Positions 24,773-32,648 of a DNA stretch of 64,000 nt are shown piece by piece. Origin of the DNA: Hyphomicrobiales bacterium (GTDB lineage Bacteria > Pseudomonadota > Alphaproteobacteria > Rhizobiales > Rhizobiaceae). The notes beneath the pieces were generated by a model, which was not told the origin of the DNA, did not search any database, and saw only the letters and a program-made list of their open reading frames with translations. The DNA is taken from NCBI GenBank assembly GCA_900470285.1, contig UCAG01000005.1:124001-188000 (forward strand). Reading direction: 5' to 3'. Numbering within the stretch: position 1 is the stretch's first letter; each line of letters starts with the position of its first letter. Position numbers and translations under genes: made by a program.

Positions 24773-25290
24773 TTAATGACTTCCTTGCGATTATTTTCCA
24801 GCGTTTCACTTTCCCAACTAGTTACTATGCTAAGAAGCTCATCTATGGTTCGATGAAGTGTATTGTTGTTAAATTTTGTACTGTTCTCAGCGCCCCAACT
24901 GATGTGGTGATCAATTTTTGCAAAAGTTCGATTGAGTTGTTCACTTGCTATAATATCTATTTTTTTCTCGTTTGCATGAAGCCTAATTGATCTTTTTATT
25001 GGCGTGAATAATATTTGAGCGACAGAAAAATCATTATTTTTAATAAGAAGTAGTATTGCATTAATTTGAGCATTTACATAAGCCAAGTTAACGCCATCAA
25101 CATGAGTTTTAATCTGATTTATTGCTGACTGCGCAGATTGTGTGGCCGTTTTTATTTTAAATAATTGCCATATAGTAAAGAAAAAACCAGTGATCGTTAC
25201 TGCTGATACAAACCAGTTCAGAAATCCCAAAACTTCTGTTGACATTAAGTAACATAGTTTATCGCCATCAAGGCATTCACTTATAGGCAT
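24769..25290 (-). CDS. Membrane-anchored cargo protein (173 aa)
   Basis: 173 residues. One strong membrane helix near the N terminus (LGFLNWFVSAVTITGFFFTIWQLF, about residues 21-44) is followed by a long helical cytoplasmic-type domain (ATQSAQSAINQIKTHVDG...). An internal start (MSTEVLGF) at residue 16 is possible. It lies 6 bp after the ribbon-helix-helix gene and overlaps the next gene. The layout, a single membrane helix plus helical domain coupled to a small soluble partner in phage cargo, is reminiscent of membrane-acting abortive-infection effectors. That is inference only. Confidence 0.6.
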   Translation of the reverse strand: MPISECLDGDKLCYLMSTEVLGFLNWFVSAVTITGFFFTIWQLFKIKTATQSAQSAINQIKTHVDGVNLAYVNAQINAILLLIKNNDFSVAQILFTPIKRSIRLHANEKKIDIIASEQLNRTFAKIDHHISWGAENSTKFNNNTLHRTIDELLSIVTSWESETLENNRKEVIK

Positions 25291-25296
25291 GCAATT

Positions 25297-25485
25297 TTAA
25301 CCTATGTTTAGCGCTTGATTCAGCAGTCGTCTGATTGCTTCTGGGCGTGTGGGAATATCGTCTTGATTGCGGCGATACTCTTCAATCGCATTAAGCGTCT
25401 TACGAGGTAAACGCAGATTGATCGCCTCTGTATCTACAGTAGGACGCCCTTTTTTTGATTTCTTGGTACCATCTATTGACTTCAT
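25297..25485 (-). CDS. Ribbon-helix-helix (CopG/Arc-type) regulator
   Basis: 62 residues. A basic N-terminal arm (KKSKKGRPTVDTEA) precedes a ribbon-helix-helix fold: strand INLRLPRKTLNAIEEYRR, turn, then IPTRPEAIRRLLNQAL. Such proteins repress their own operon or act as antitoxins. It is the first gene of the minus-strand cassette, and a perfect 13-bp inverted repeat begins 26 bp upstream, a plausible self-operator. Confidence 0.75.
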   Translation of the reverse strand: MKSIDGTKKSKKGRPTVDTEAINLRLPRKTLNAIEEYRRNQDDIPTRPEAIRRLLNQALNIG

Positions 25486-25511
25486 GGTTTAATGGTGCCA
25501 CAAAATAAGCA

Positions 25512-25543
25512 GCCGTACAAGATGCTGTAACATCTTGTACGGC
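25512..25543. promoter_or_regulatory. Perfect 13-bp inverted repeat, candidate operator
   Basis: GCCGTACAAGATG (25512-25524) and CATCTTGTACGGC (25531-25543) flank CTGTAA. The repeat lies in the 93-bp divergent gap between the ribbon-helix-helix gene and the Tat-signal gene at 25579, so it could control both directions. A bidirectional hairpin is possible, but there is no T-run. Confidence 0.6.
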
Positions 25544-25578
25544 CTAACCGAAACGCTAATCGTACGAGGATTGAGCGC

Positions 25579-26049
25579 ATGGCTAATGCTGCCCATATCA
25601 CACGCCGTTCTATTTTTAAACTAGCACCCGCTGCCATTTTAGCTACTGGCGGGGCTATTGCTGCGATTCCATCAGAAGCCGCCCCTCTCACTCTTGAGCA
25701 AGAGATTGATATGGCAGTCGCGCACCTTGAAGCTTTGCTTGCCAAGAAATACCCCTCCGCAATTCCGAATAGAATTTTGCTTGAGAATACTATCACCCCC
25801 ACAAGAGAGGGTGGGTATGTAATGTATTTAATGGCGCAACCACCTGAAATTGCTTGGTCTGGCAATGGATATTATGAGGTTTTTCTCTCTGTGAGAGACA
25901 AAGAACCAACAGTGATGTGGGTAGAAAAACACTGGTGCAAAATCAAACAGGATTATGAGTATCCTGCCTATGAGGGAGAGAAGGCATTACGCGTTATTCC
26001 TTGTGTATACTTCACCAGAACCTCACTCAAGATTCGCCGAAAATTGTGA
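25579..26049 (+). CDS. Tat-signal exported protein of unknown function
   Basis: 156 residues. The N terminus ITRRSIFKLAPAAILATGGA followed by AIPSEA is a typical twin-arginine signal ending near residue 35. The mature part is about 120 residues with no recognised domain (MYLMAQPPEIAWSGNGYYEVFLSVRD). GAGG precedes the ATG. Exported proteins are unusual inside a head-gene cluster, so this is probably cargo rather than a capsid component. Confidence 0.6.
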   Translation: MANAAHITRRSIFKLAPAAILATGGAIAAIPSEAAPLTLEQEIDMAVAHLEALLAKKYPSAIPNRILLENTITPTREGGYVMYLMAQPPEIAWSGNGYYEVFLSVRDKEPTVMWVEKHWCKIKQDYEYPAYEGEKALRVIPCVYFTRTSLKIRRKL

Positions 26050-26139
26050 GGCAAGAGGTAATCACTCATATTTGGTTTTTTGATTTGAAAACTAAATATA
26101 AAGTGTTAGTATTTCTCCACATAAAGGAGCTACACAAAG

Positions 26140-26778
26140 ATGGCTACAGTTACAGAGATTTGTGAAGTTATAGCGCGTTCGGCAAATATGCCGCTTGATG
26201 ATGTAAAAAAATATGCACGCGCTTTGGTCAATTCCGGCGACTTGCCAAAGGCTGTGGGACGCGCCGTACCGCATACTGATATGCATCATAGAGCAAAGCT
26301 TATTTTGGCTATTGCAGCTAGTGACAGAGCAAATGATTGCGTCGTTGCAATGCGCCAGCGCTATGAAGCTACATTACGTCATTCCCCTGATGGGCGAAGC
26401 TTTGGCGATATTCTTGCCGACGAATTACGCGAACTTTCAGACAAGTCACTGCCTGCCTATCAAAAATGGCTTTATTCTAATCTGACAGTTTCACGATCTG
26501 AACCAACAGTAACGTTACGGATCAACGAGAACATTAGAAACTATGAACCACAAACAACTAGTGAGCTGGTCTATGTCGGCCGTGAACTTTTGTTTCAGGA
26601 TATCGACGGATTAATCGAAATCAGAAAGAAATATAAAGATACTGGGTTGCCAGTGTCAGCCTTTGTCTCTGGCCGAATTCTAATAGCTTTGGCCTTTGGT
26701 TCTATAGAAGCATGGGAACTGGCGGATCGAGAAATTTCGATAGCATTTGATGCCATAAACAATTCTTCGAATAGCTAA
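26140..26778 (+). CDS. Hypothetical element protein upstream of portal
   Basis: 212 residues, with AAGGAG 10 nt before the ATG and only 10 bp to the portal gene. The N terminus (VTEICEVIARSANMPLDDVKKYARALVNSGDLPKAVGR) looks like a winged helix-turn-helix. The central and C-terminal parts are mixed helix and strand without a known motif. Similar N-terminal patterns occur in phage regulators, so a DNA-binding role is plausible but unproven. Confidence 0.6.
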   Translation: MATVTEICEVIARSANMPLDDVKKYARALVNSGDLPKAVGRAVPHTDMHHRAKLILAIAASDRANDCVVAMRQRYEATLRHSPDGRSFGDILADELRELSDKSLPAYQKWLYSNLTVSRSEPTVTLRINENIRNYEPQTTSELVYVGRELLFQDIDGLIEIRKKYKDTGLPVSAFVSGRILIALAFGSIEAWELADREISIAFDAINNSSNS

Positions 26779-26788
26779 GGAAAAGTCT

Positions 26789-28078
26789 ATGTGGCCGCTC
26801 TCTATTTTCTCGCAAAAGAACAAAGATAATGCAAATCATAAACGTGCCGTGAACGCTTCAAGCGGTAACTGGCCTGATGATGTGCGTACACTCTCTGGTG
26901 CTACTGATATCCGGCAGGCTGGACAAACCGTTTCTCAGCGAGTGGCAGGGCTTTACATCAATGATCCTGTCGTGCGTTCCGCGGTCAATCTGATTGTTTC
27001 TCAAATCGTTGGCAGCGGTGTGCGTTTGAACACGGCAGATCAAGGCATTGATACGCGGTTTAATGCTTCACGCATTGATCCGTCCGCGCTCATGTCCATT
27101 ACTGCTATGCAGCGTGCCGCTATTCGCTCTTGGGTTATCAGTGGTGAAATCCTTGGTCTGCACCGCGTTATTGGTGGTCGCTATGCATTTCAGCTTCTCG
27201 ATCCTGAACAGCTTGACCGCTCAAAAAATACGAATTTAGGCGCTTCCGGTACAATCGTTGCCGGTGTCGAGCGTGATAGTTTTGGTGTGATTGTTGCCTA
27301 TTGGATATTACCGCATTCTTCCGGCGATCCGTTTGCGCTGAATATGCAATCTTTTCGCTTTGACGCAGCGGATGTGGTGCATGTCTTTGAGCATGAATTT
27401 GCAGGGCAAGTGCGCGGGATTAGTCCCCTTGTTGCTACTTTGCCAGTGCTTAACAATGCCAGTATTGCCATTGAGGCGCGGCTGAAACAGTTACAAGTCA
27501 GCGCCATGCTGACCGCTATTCTGACCAGCCCTGACGGCACAGATGCTTTTGACGGTAATCCTAATCCGTCACTTGAACCGGGGGCGATTATTCGCGCCCG
27601 CCCAGGTGAGCAGGTGGAAGTTGTAAACGGACCACAGTCGCCGGACTTCAACGCCTTTATCAAAGTGCTTTATCGTCAGATCGCCGCGTCTGTTGGCGTG
27701 ACCTATGAAGACCTGATCGGCGATCTCGAAGGCGTGAATTATTCCAGCTTTCGTGGCGGTGCTTTGACGGCACGGCGCAAGGCCGAAGCCACCCGCAAAG
27801 TGCTGTTAATTGAAGGCGTTCTCGATCCTGTATTCAGCCGCTGGCAGGCCATTGAACGCTTAGCCGGTCGGGTACGTGCCGAATTAGATCACAGTTGGAT
27901 TGAACCAAGCTGGCCGGAAATCGACCGTCTCAAAGAAGCCAATGCAGATATTTCATTGCTTAAAGCAGGGTTGAAATCCCGCAAAGAAATCATCGAAGCG
28001 CGTGGCCGTGAATATCAGACCGTGCAATCAGAAATTCAGGCTGACAATTTTGTCATGCCACAGGGAGCTTTGAAATGA
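26789..28078 (+). CDS. Phage portal protein (lambda family)
   Basis: 429 residues. The family features are VVRSAVNLIVSQIVGSGVRLN near residue 60, RWVISGEI-type motif (RSWVISGEILGLHR), LLDPEQLD, HVFEHEFAGQVRGISPL, and the clip/stem region IKVLYRQIAASVGVTYEDLIGDLEGVNYSSFRGG, typical of lambda gpB-like portals. It forms the dodecameric ring through which DNA enters the head. It is shorter than lambda gpB (533), fitting a compact head. The stop overlaps the protease-capsid gene by 4 bp. Confidence 0.93.
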   Translation: MWPLSIFSQKNKDNANHKRAVNASSGNWPDDVRTLSGATDIRQAGQTVSQRVAGLYINDPVVRSAVNLIVSQIVGSGVRLNTADQGIDTRFNASRIDPSALMSITAMQRAAIRSWVISGEILGLHRVIGGRYAFQLLDPEQLDRSKNTNLGASGTIVAGVERDSFGVIVAYWILPHSSGDPFALNMQSFRFDAADVVHVFEHEFAGQVRGISPLVATLPVLNNASIAIEARLKQLQVSAMLTAILTSPDGTDAFDGNPNPSLEPGAIIRARPGEQVEVVNGPQSPDFNAFIKVLYRQIAASVGVTYEDLIGDLEGVNYSSFRGGALTARRKAEATRKVLLIEGVLDPVFSRWQAIERLAGRVRAELDHSWIEPSWPEIDRLKEANADISLLKAGLKSRKEIIEARGREYQTVQSEIQADNFVMPQGALK

Positions 28079-29856
28079 CAAATCTTGTTCGCCGTTTTCA
28101 GGCTCGCTCAAAGCCGAATAGTTACGATCCAGAAACGCGCAGTTTCACTGTGGTTGTGGCTACGTCTGCCCCTGTGAACTGCGGCAGTCATTTTGAAATT
28201 CTGGACTTGGTTTCCTTTGGAGCCTCTGGCTGGCCGGAAAGCCTGCCATTGCAAACAGATCATTCTATCAGTGTCCGCGACACGGTAGGCATTCTTTCTA
28301 ATTTCCGCCTCGAAACTATCGAAGGCGACATTAAAGCCCTCATTGCTGATGGGCGTTTATCTTCGTGCGCTGATAATGACGCGCTCGCCGCCAATCTTAA
28401 GGATGGTGTGCAGACCAGTTTTTCCATTTCCTTTTCCGTTTCGAAATGGCGGGACAGCACAGACCCGACGACTGGCCGCAAGGTCAGAACAGCCCTTTCA
28501 GGCAAGCTGATTGAGGGCAGCTTTGTGGTCAATCCTGCTGACCCCCATTCAAGAGTCAGGAGTGATCCTATGGATCCCGAAGAAACAACACAAATTAACC
28601 GTATGACGGTTGAGCAGTGGGACACGGTTTGCCGTGCTGCCGGTGTGCCGGATGCGGTACGCGAAGCCCTACGCAATTCCGATACACCCGATAGCGAACG
28701 CACGGCACTGGCACTTGCTGCCGTTGAACGTAGCACACCACAGGTTCGCACACTACGCCAACACAATGATGAAACACTCGATAATCCAGTTGTGCTGCGC
28801 AATGCCGTTGTGAATTTCTATGATACGGTCAACCGTGGTGAGCAACCAAGCGGACAGGCTGCGGAAGTATTCGCACAAGGTGAGCGCGCTCTTGCCGAGC
28901 GCCTGTGCCGTAGTGCTGGCATTGCAACCGTTGGTTTGTCAGATGCGGAAGTTGTGCGCCGTGCAGCTACCACGTCCGATTTTCCGATTATTGCCGGTGG
29001 TACTTTCAATCTGGCAATGCGCCGCGAACTGGATGCAGCCGCCTCGCCTGTTGCCGCCTTATTTGGCCGTGACAGTGTTTCAACCTTCAATGCCGAAACA
29101 CGCGGCCTTGTCGATTGGACAAGTCTTGCCATTGCCGACAAACTGGAAAGCGGCGAATACAAACACTCGTTTCTCCATGAGTCAGGCGAAACCGTCAGCG
29201 TTGCTGTGATTGGTGGGATTACCAGTAAGTCTTATGAGCTGACAATCAATGCCGGCTCACGCCTTGGCAATGACGGGACACAATTCGGTAAGCGTATGGC
29301 TGCGGAAATCGCAGATCGTCAGGTTGCTTATGTAGAACAAGGCAACTTATCCGGTCCGAAAATGAAAGACGGGAATACCGTTTTCCATGCCAGCCGTGGC
29401 AATATTCTGAATTTGTCTCTGGATGGTGTGACCGAAGTTAAACAGATGATGCGCGCCCGTTCCGCTATGGCGAAACGCAAGGGCGTGGGTGATGTGATGA
29501 TCGGTGTTTATCCGACACACTGGCTTGTGCATTCTGATTTTGAAGAAACAGCACTACGCCTTCTTGCTAGCATTCAGGCCTCCGCTATTGCCGATGTGAA
29601 CCCGCTGGCCGGTAAACTGCAAGTGGTTGTTGAACCGCGTCTCTCTAAGCCTGATGCGTCATGGCTCGTTGCATCCCCTGCAAAAATGGATGGTGCGGTG
29701 CGCGTCTATCTGCAAGGGCAGGAAGCACCGTTTACCGACAGCCGGATCGAATTCACCACCGATGCTGTGCAGTTTAAAATCCGCCACCCGTTCGGTCTTG
29801 GTTGGCTGGAATGGCGAAGCTGGACACGCCTTGATCATAAGGTTGTGCAGCCATGA
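28075..29856 (+). CDS. Prohead protease fused to major capsid protein
   Basis: 593 residues. The N-terminal domain (about 1-165) is a prohead-protease fold with a His (LPLQTDHSISVRDTVG) and Ser (GVQTSFSISFSV) in the order of the U35/herpes-type assembly proteases. A linker or scaffold-like helical region follows (about 170-290). The C-terminal 300 residues form an HK97-like major capsid protein (ATTSDFPIIAGGTFN; FFIRHPFGLGW-type ending IRHPFGLGWLEWRSW). Both functions lie in one intact frame, so self-cleavage during head assembly is expected. It overlaps portal and gpW-like genes by 4 bp each. Confidence 0.88.
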   Translation: MTNLVRRFQARSKPNSYDPETRSFTVVVATSAPVNCGSHFEILDLVSFGASGWPESLPLQTDHSISVRDTVGILSNFRLETIEGDIKALIADGRLSSCADNDALAANLKDGVQTSFSISFSVSKWRDSTDPTTGRKVRTALSGKLIEGSFVVNPADPHSRVRSDPMDPEETTQINRMTVEQWDTVCRAAGVPDAVREALRNSDTPDSERTALALAAVERSTPQVRTLRQHNDETLDNPVVLRNAVVNFYDTVNRGEQPSGQAAEVFAQGERALAERLCRSAGIATVGLSDAEVVRRAATTSDFPIIAGGTFNLAMRRELDAAASPVAALFGRDSVSTFNAETRGLVDWTSLAIADKLESGEYKHSFLHESGETVSVAVIGGITSKSYELTINAGSRLGNDGTQFGKRMAAEIADRQVAYVEQGNLSGPKMKDGNTVFHASRGNILNLSLDGVTEVKQMMRARSAMAKRKGVGDVMIGVYPTHWLVHSDFEETALRLLASIQASAIADVNPLAGKLQVVVEPRLSKPDASWLVASPAKMDGAVRVYLQGQEAPFTDSRIEFTTDAVQFKIRHPFGLGWLEWRSWTRLDHKVVQP

Positions 29857-30062
29857 ACATAGCAGAGATGCAGCAACAGCTTGCGAACCTTCGCGCTTTA
29901 CGCGCGGAGGGTGTTCGCAAAACACGCTTTGGCGAGGATGAAACCGAATATCGCAGTGACGCTGAGTTGGCTGCTGCCATTGCTGATCTCGAAAGACGTA
30001 TTGCGGCAGCGGCAAAGCCGACCAGCCGATTGATTTATCCTAGAGTTTCTAAGGGTTATTAA
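29853..30062 (+). CDS. gpW-like head-tail joining protein
   Basis: 69 residues: MNIAEMQQQLANLRALRAEGVRKTRFGEDETEYRSDAEL-type pattern followed by AAAIADLERRIAA. Two helices flank a short beta hairpin, matching the small gpW connector that closes the filled head and receives the tail. It is the only connector gene seen. Its start overlaps the capsid stop by 4 bp. Confidence 0.8.
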   Translation: MNIAEMQQQLANLRALRAEGVRKTRFGEDETEYRSDAELAAAIADLERRIAAAAKPTSRLIYPRVSKGY

Positions 30063-30063
30063 T

Positions 30064-30336
30064 ATGGAAATTCAGCTTCTTGGTGTGCGACTTTATAAAG
30101 GCGAAGCAAAAGCAGGTTTTAATGTGCTGGCTTATGCTGACTTAAGCATTGAAGGTGGGCTGATTATTCGCGGTGCCGCTCTTGTATTTTGCAAGGGCGA
30201 ATACCGTGTGTGGCCACCGTTGAGCAAAGATCAGAAAAAGGCGGTTCGTTGGCAGCATGATAGCCCATTCCATGCGGCTATTATGAAACTTGTTCTGCCT
30301 GCCTATCAGGTGATTACTGGCAAGTTGGAGGGTTAA
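30064..30336 (+). CDS. Hypothetical element protein (90 aa)
   Basis: 90 residues, beginning one base after the gpW-like stop. Beta-rich N-terminal part (VRLYKGEAKAGFNVLAYADLSIEGGLIIRGAALVF ... YRVWPPLSKDQKKAVRW) loosely resembles SpoVG-like small nucleic-acid-binding folds, but I am not confident. No tail-protein signature is visible. Confidence 0.55.
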   Translation: MEIQLLGVRLYKGEAKAGFNVLAYADLSIEGGLIIRGAALVFCKGEYRVWPPLSKDQKKAVRWQHDSPFHAAIMKLVLPAYQVITGKLEG

Positions 30337-30340
30337 GAAC

Positions 30341-30526
30341 ATGGCAAAACGTTCCGCCCTAATTCAGCAATCAGATGCAACACGGTTACTTAAAGCAGCG
30401 CGAGCGGCTGGGTATAACCGTGCATCTTTACGCATAACTGAAGGCACTATCGAAATTGTCGGTGAGCTTGTTGAGATTGGTGACGCGCAATCAACCAGCT
30501 CATGGGATGAGGTATTACTGAAATGA
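30341..30526 (+). CDS. Small protein coupled to the integrase, possible excisionase
   Basis: 61 residues (ATRLLKAARAAGYNRASLRITEGTIEIVGELVEIG). The stop overlaps the integrase start by 4 bp (ATGA). A recombination directionality factor is a natural guess from position, but the sequence shows no Xis-type helix-turn-helix. Confidence 0.55.
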   Translation: MAKRSALIQQSDATRLLKAARAAGYNRASLRITEGTIEIVGELVEIGDAQSTSSWDEVLLK

Positions 30527-31611
30527 AACGGAGAAACGGCCTTCCTAAGCACTGTTCGCTCGTGATTGATCGGCATGGGAAGCGCCGTATTCGTTTTCGG
30601 CAAAAAGGTTTTTCGACCTATCTGCCTTATCCGCCAAGCGGCGATGATTTTACCAAGGCATATGGGGCAGCGCTAGCTGGCGTGAAGGATTGGCAAGCTA
30701 ATATTGGTGGCGACCGTACTCGATCAGGCTCGTTTAATGCGCTTTGTGTAGCTTATTATAGATCACCTGAGTTTACAGGACAGCGCCAAACCACACAAAC
30801 AACCTATCGCGGAATCATTGAGCGTTTTCGAAAACAGCATGGTGATAAGATTGTTAAAGACCTGAGAAGAGAACACGTTAAGGCTATTATCGGCGGTATG
30901 TCCGATAGACCACATGCCGCAAATAACCTTCTTTCAATTTTGAAAATCATGCTGGATTTAGCGCTGGATAATGGCTGGATACAGAGCAATCCGGCGCGTG
31001 GAGTTCGGGGTTTTACCAAGAAAACAGTTGGTTTTCATTCTTGGACGGATGAAGAGATTGAAGCCTATGAAACACGGCACTCATCCGGCAGTAAAGCACG
31101 TCTTGCTCTTGCCCTGTTGCTCTATACTGCGCAGCGCCGTGGTGACGTTATTAAAATGGGCTGGCAACATATCAATCAAAATCGAATACGGGTTGTGCAG
31201 GGAAAAACCGGCGTTGAACTGCTTTTAAAAATTCACCCTCTCTTAGAGGTTGAATTAGCTACTGTTCAAAATAAGAACCTGACATTTCTCGTTACCGAAT
31301 ACGGCGCACCTTTCTCAGAAGCGGGATTCGGTAACTGGTTTAGAGATAGGTGCCGTGAAGCAGGCCTCACCAATTGCTCCGCACACGGTTTAAGAAAAGC
31401 TGCTGCACGTCGAATGGCAGAAGCAGGAATGTCAGCGGATATTATCAAATCCGTTACAGGCCATACGAACTTAAAAACTCTCTCACTCTACACAAATGCT
31501 GCTGATCAAGTTCGTCTCTCTGGAATGGGTATTGATGCAATAGGAAGATCAGAAGACGAACATAATTTGACCAACCTAGAAAGAAAGTTGGACAAAAAAG
31601 GAGATAAGTAA
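30523..31611 (+). CDS. int: Tyrosine recombinase (integrase) of island 2
   Basis: 362 residues. N-terminal arm/core-binding domain to about 165, then the catalytic domain with Arg in LLYTAQRRGDVIKMG, HGLRKAAARRM (HxxR), GHTNLKTLSLYTNAAD carrying His and the nucleophilic Tyr. All catalytic residues are present and the frame is intact, unlike the island 1 integrase. It ends 28 bp before the 18-bp repeat at the tRNA-Ser 3' end, so integration at tRNA-Ser is its probable activity. Confidence 0.95.
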   Translation: MKRRNGLPKHCSLVIDRHGKRRIRFRQKGFSTYLPYPPSGDDFTKAYGAALAGVKDWQANIGGDRTRSGSFNALCVAYYRSPEFTGQRQTTQTTYRGIIERFRKQHGDKIVKDLRREHVKAIIGGMSDRPHAANNLLSILKIMLDLALDNGWIQSNPARGVRGFTKKTVGFHSWTDEEIEAYETRHSSGSKARLALALLLYTAQRRGDVIKMGWQHINQNRIRVVQGKTGVELLLKIHPLLEVELATVQNKNLTFLVTEYGAPFSEAGFGNWFRDRCREAGLTNCSAHGLRKAAARRMAEAGMSADIIKSVTGHTNLKTLSLYTNAADQVRLSGMGIDAIGRSEDEHNLTNLERKLDKKGDK

Positions 31612-31638
31612 TTGAATTTATATGTTTATTTTAAACAG

Positions 31639-31656
31639 ATGGCGGAGGGGGTGGGA
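31639..31656. repeat. attR-like 18-bp repeat within tRNA-Ser 3' end
   Basis: Exact match of 20218-20235. The repeat covers the encoded CCA, the discriminator, the acceptor 3' strand and the start of the T stem of tRNA-Ser, so the element restores an intact tRNA when it inserts. Confidence 0.9.
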
Positions 31657-31729
31657 TTCGAACCCACGGTACGGTCTCCCGCACGCCGGTTTTCAAGACC
31701 GGTGCCTTAAACCACTCGGCCACCCCTCC
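31640..31729 (-). tRNA. tRNA-Ser(UGA), attachment site of islands 1 and 2
   Basis: A 90-nt class II tRNA on the minus strand. The acceptor GGAGGGG pairs with CCCCTCC, followed by G and CCA. The anticodon loop CTTGAAA gives TGA. The T arm has GGTTCGAATCC. The long variable arm fits serine. Confidence 0.95.
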
Positions 31730-31945
31730 TCAGGCAAATCAGCCTGAAACGCACTGTGTGGCGAATGAAGGCTACATACAGGCACTCTTGTCGTTTCGTC
31801 AATCGCCTCCGCTTAAATTATTGTGCTTGTTTGCAAATAATTGTTGAGACCGCATGATGTTCTGTACCATCATGCGAGCAATTCCAAAATTCAGAACCAT
31901 TCCCTTTTGATGTGACTGTTCTGACGAAAGCGCACAGGAAACTTC

Positions 31946-32404
31946 ATGAGCCTTGAAACTGTGAAAGCCTTTTTTGCTGAAAAAGCACCGGATGTGCAGG
32001 TTATTGAGCTGGAAACCAGCACTGCAACTGTTGCTGAAGCTGCTGCAGCTCATAATGTCGAGCCGGCACAAATCGCCAAAACACTTTCACTCAAACTTGG
32101 TGAAGATATTATTCTGCTTGTTGCCCGCGGTGATGCACGTCTCGATAACCGCAAGTTCAAAGATCAGTTCCAAAACAAACCGCGCATGCTGGATTTTGAT
32201 TCTGTTTTGGAGGCCACAGGTCATCCTGTCGGCGGGGTCTGCCCTTTCGGTGTTGCGGAACATCTGAAAATCTATTGTGACGTTTCGCTAAAAGCCTTTG
32301 AAGAGGTTTTGCCTGCGGCCGGTGCTGTTAACAGTGCTGTGCGAATTAATCCGCATCGTCTGGCCGAACTGACCAATGCAAAATGGGTGGATGTGTGTCA
32401 GTAA
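31946..32404 (+). CDS. YbaK/EbsC-family aminoacyl-tRNA deacylase
   Basis: 152 residues with the YbaK fold: ARGDARLDNRKFKDQF, ATGHPVGGVCPFGV (the GxxPVG loop of prolyl-tRNA editing proteins) and a C-terminal NSAVRINPHRLAELT. Family members hydrolyse mischarged Cys- or Ala-tRNAPro. It is a single gene between tRNA-Ser and rirA. Confidence 0.92.
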   Translation: MSLETVKAFFAEKAPDVQVIELETSTATVAEAAAAHNVEPAQIAKTLSLKLGEDIILLVARGDARLDNRKFKDQFQNKPRMLDFDSVLEATGHPVGGVCPFGVAEHLKIYCDVSLKAFEEVLPAAGAVNSAVRINPHRLAELTNAKWVDVCQ

Positions 32405-32522
32405 GCCTCTGACAGATATTGCAAATCTCTTGCGGAATCAGCAATTTCGCTTCGGCTGAATACATAATCACGGCCTGTAAACGGTCACCGGAATGTGACT
32501 TTAAAACAAGGGCTGTGCAAAA

Positions 32523-32549
32523 TCACTAAAACATGATTAATTTTAGTGA
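32523..32549. promoter_or_regulatory. 9-bp inverted repeat upstream of rirA
   Basis: TCACTAAAA (32523-32531) and TTTTAGTGA (32541-32549) with a 9-nt spacer, about 100 bp upstream of rirA. Candidate regulatory palindrome; the factor is unknown. Confidence 0.45.
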
Positions 32550-32579
32550 CTTTAATTTCAAAACAGGACTTCATATTTA

Positions 32580-32596
32580 TTCAGAATAGTTCTAAA
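32580..32596. promoter_or_regulatory. Irr-box (ICE)-like motif upstream of rirA
   Basis: TTCAGAATAGTTCTAAA, one mismatch from the palindrome TTTAGAA-N3-TTCTAAA bound by the heme-responsive regulator Irr in rhizobia and relatives. It lies 52 bp before the rirA start, consistent with Irr control of rirA (inference). Confidence 0.65.
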
Positions 32597-32648
32597 CTGC
32601 GCTCATGTTTTTAGCAGTGCCCTGATGCGCTGCGGGAAAGGACCTGAA

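Larger units (their letters stand above)
20218..31656. mobile_element. Island 2: tail-less capsid-encoding integrative element (satellite-like)
   Basis: 11.4 kb bounded by perfect 18-bp direct repeats, with an intact tyrosine integrase next to the tRNA-Ser copy. Gene order: two small genes, a helix-turn-helix protein, terminase small and large subunits, a minus-strand cargo cassette, two unknown genes, portal, protease-capsid fusion, gpW-like connector, two small genes, integrase. Every packaging gene is a complete open frame. I see no tail, tape-measure, baseplate, holin, endolysin, polymerase or helicase gene. This matches the idea of capsid-forming satellites, which build heads and borrow tails. 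A trimmed prophage is the alternative. Confidence 0.8.
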
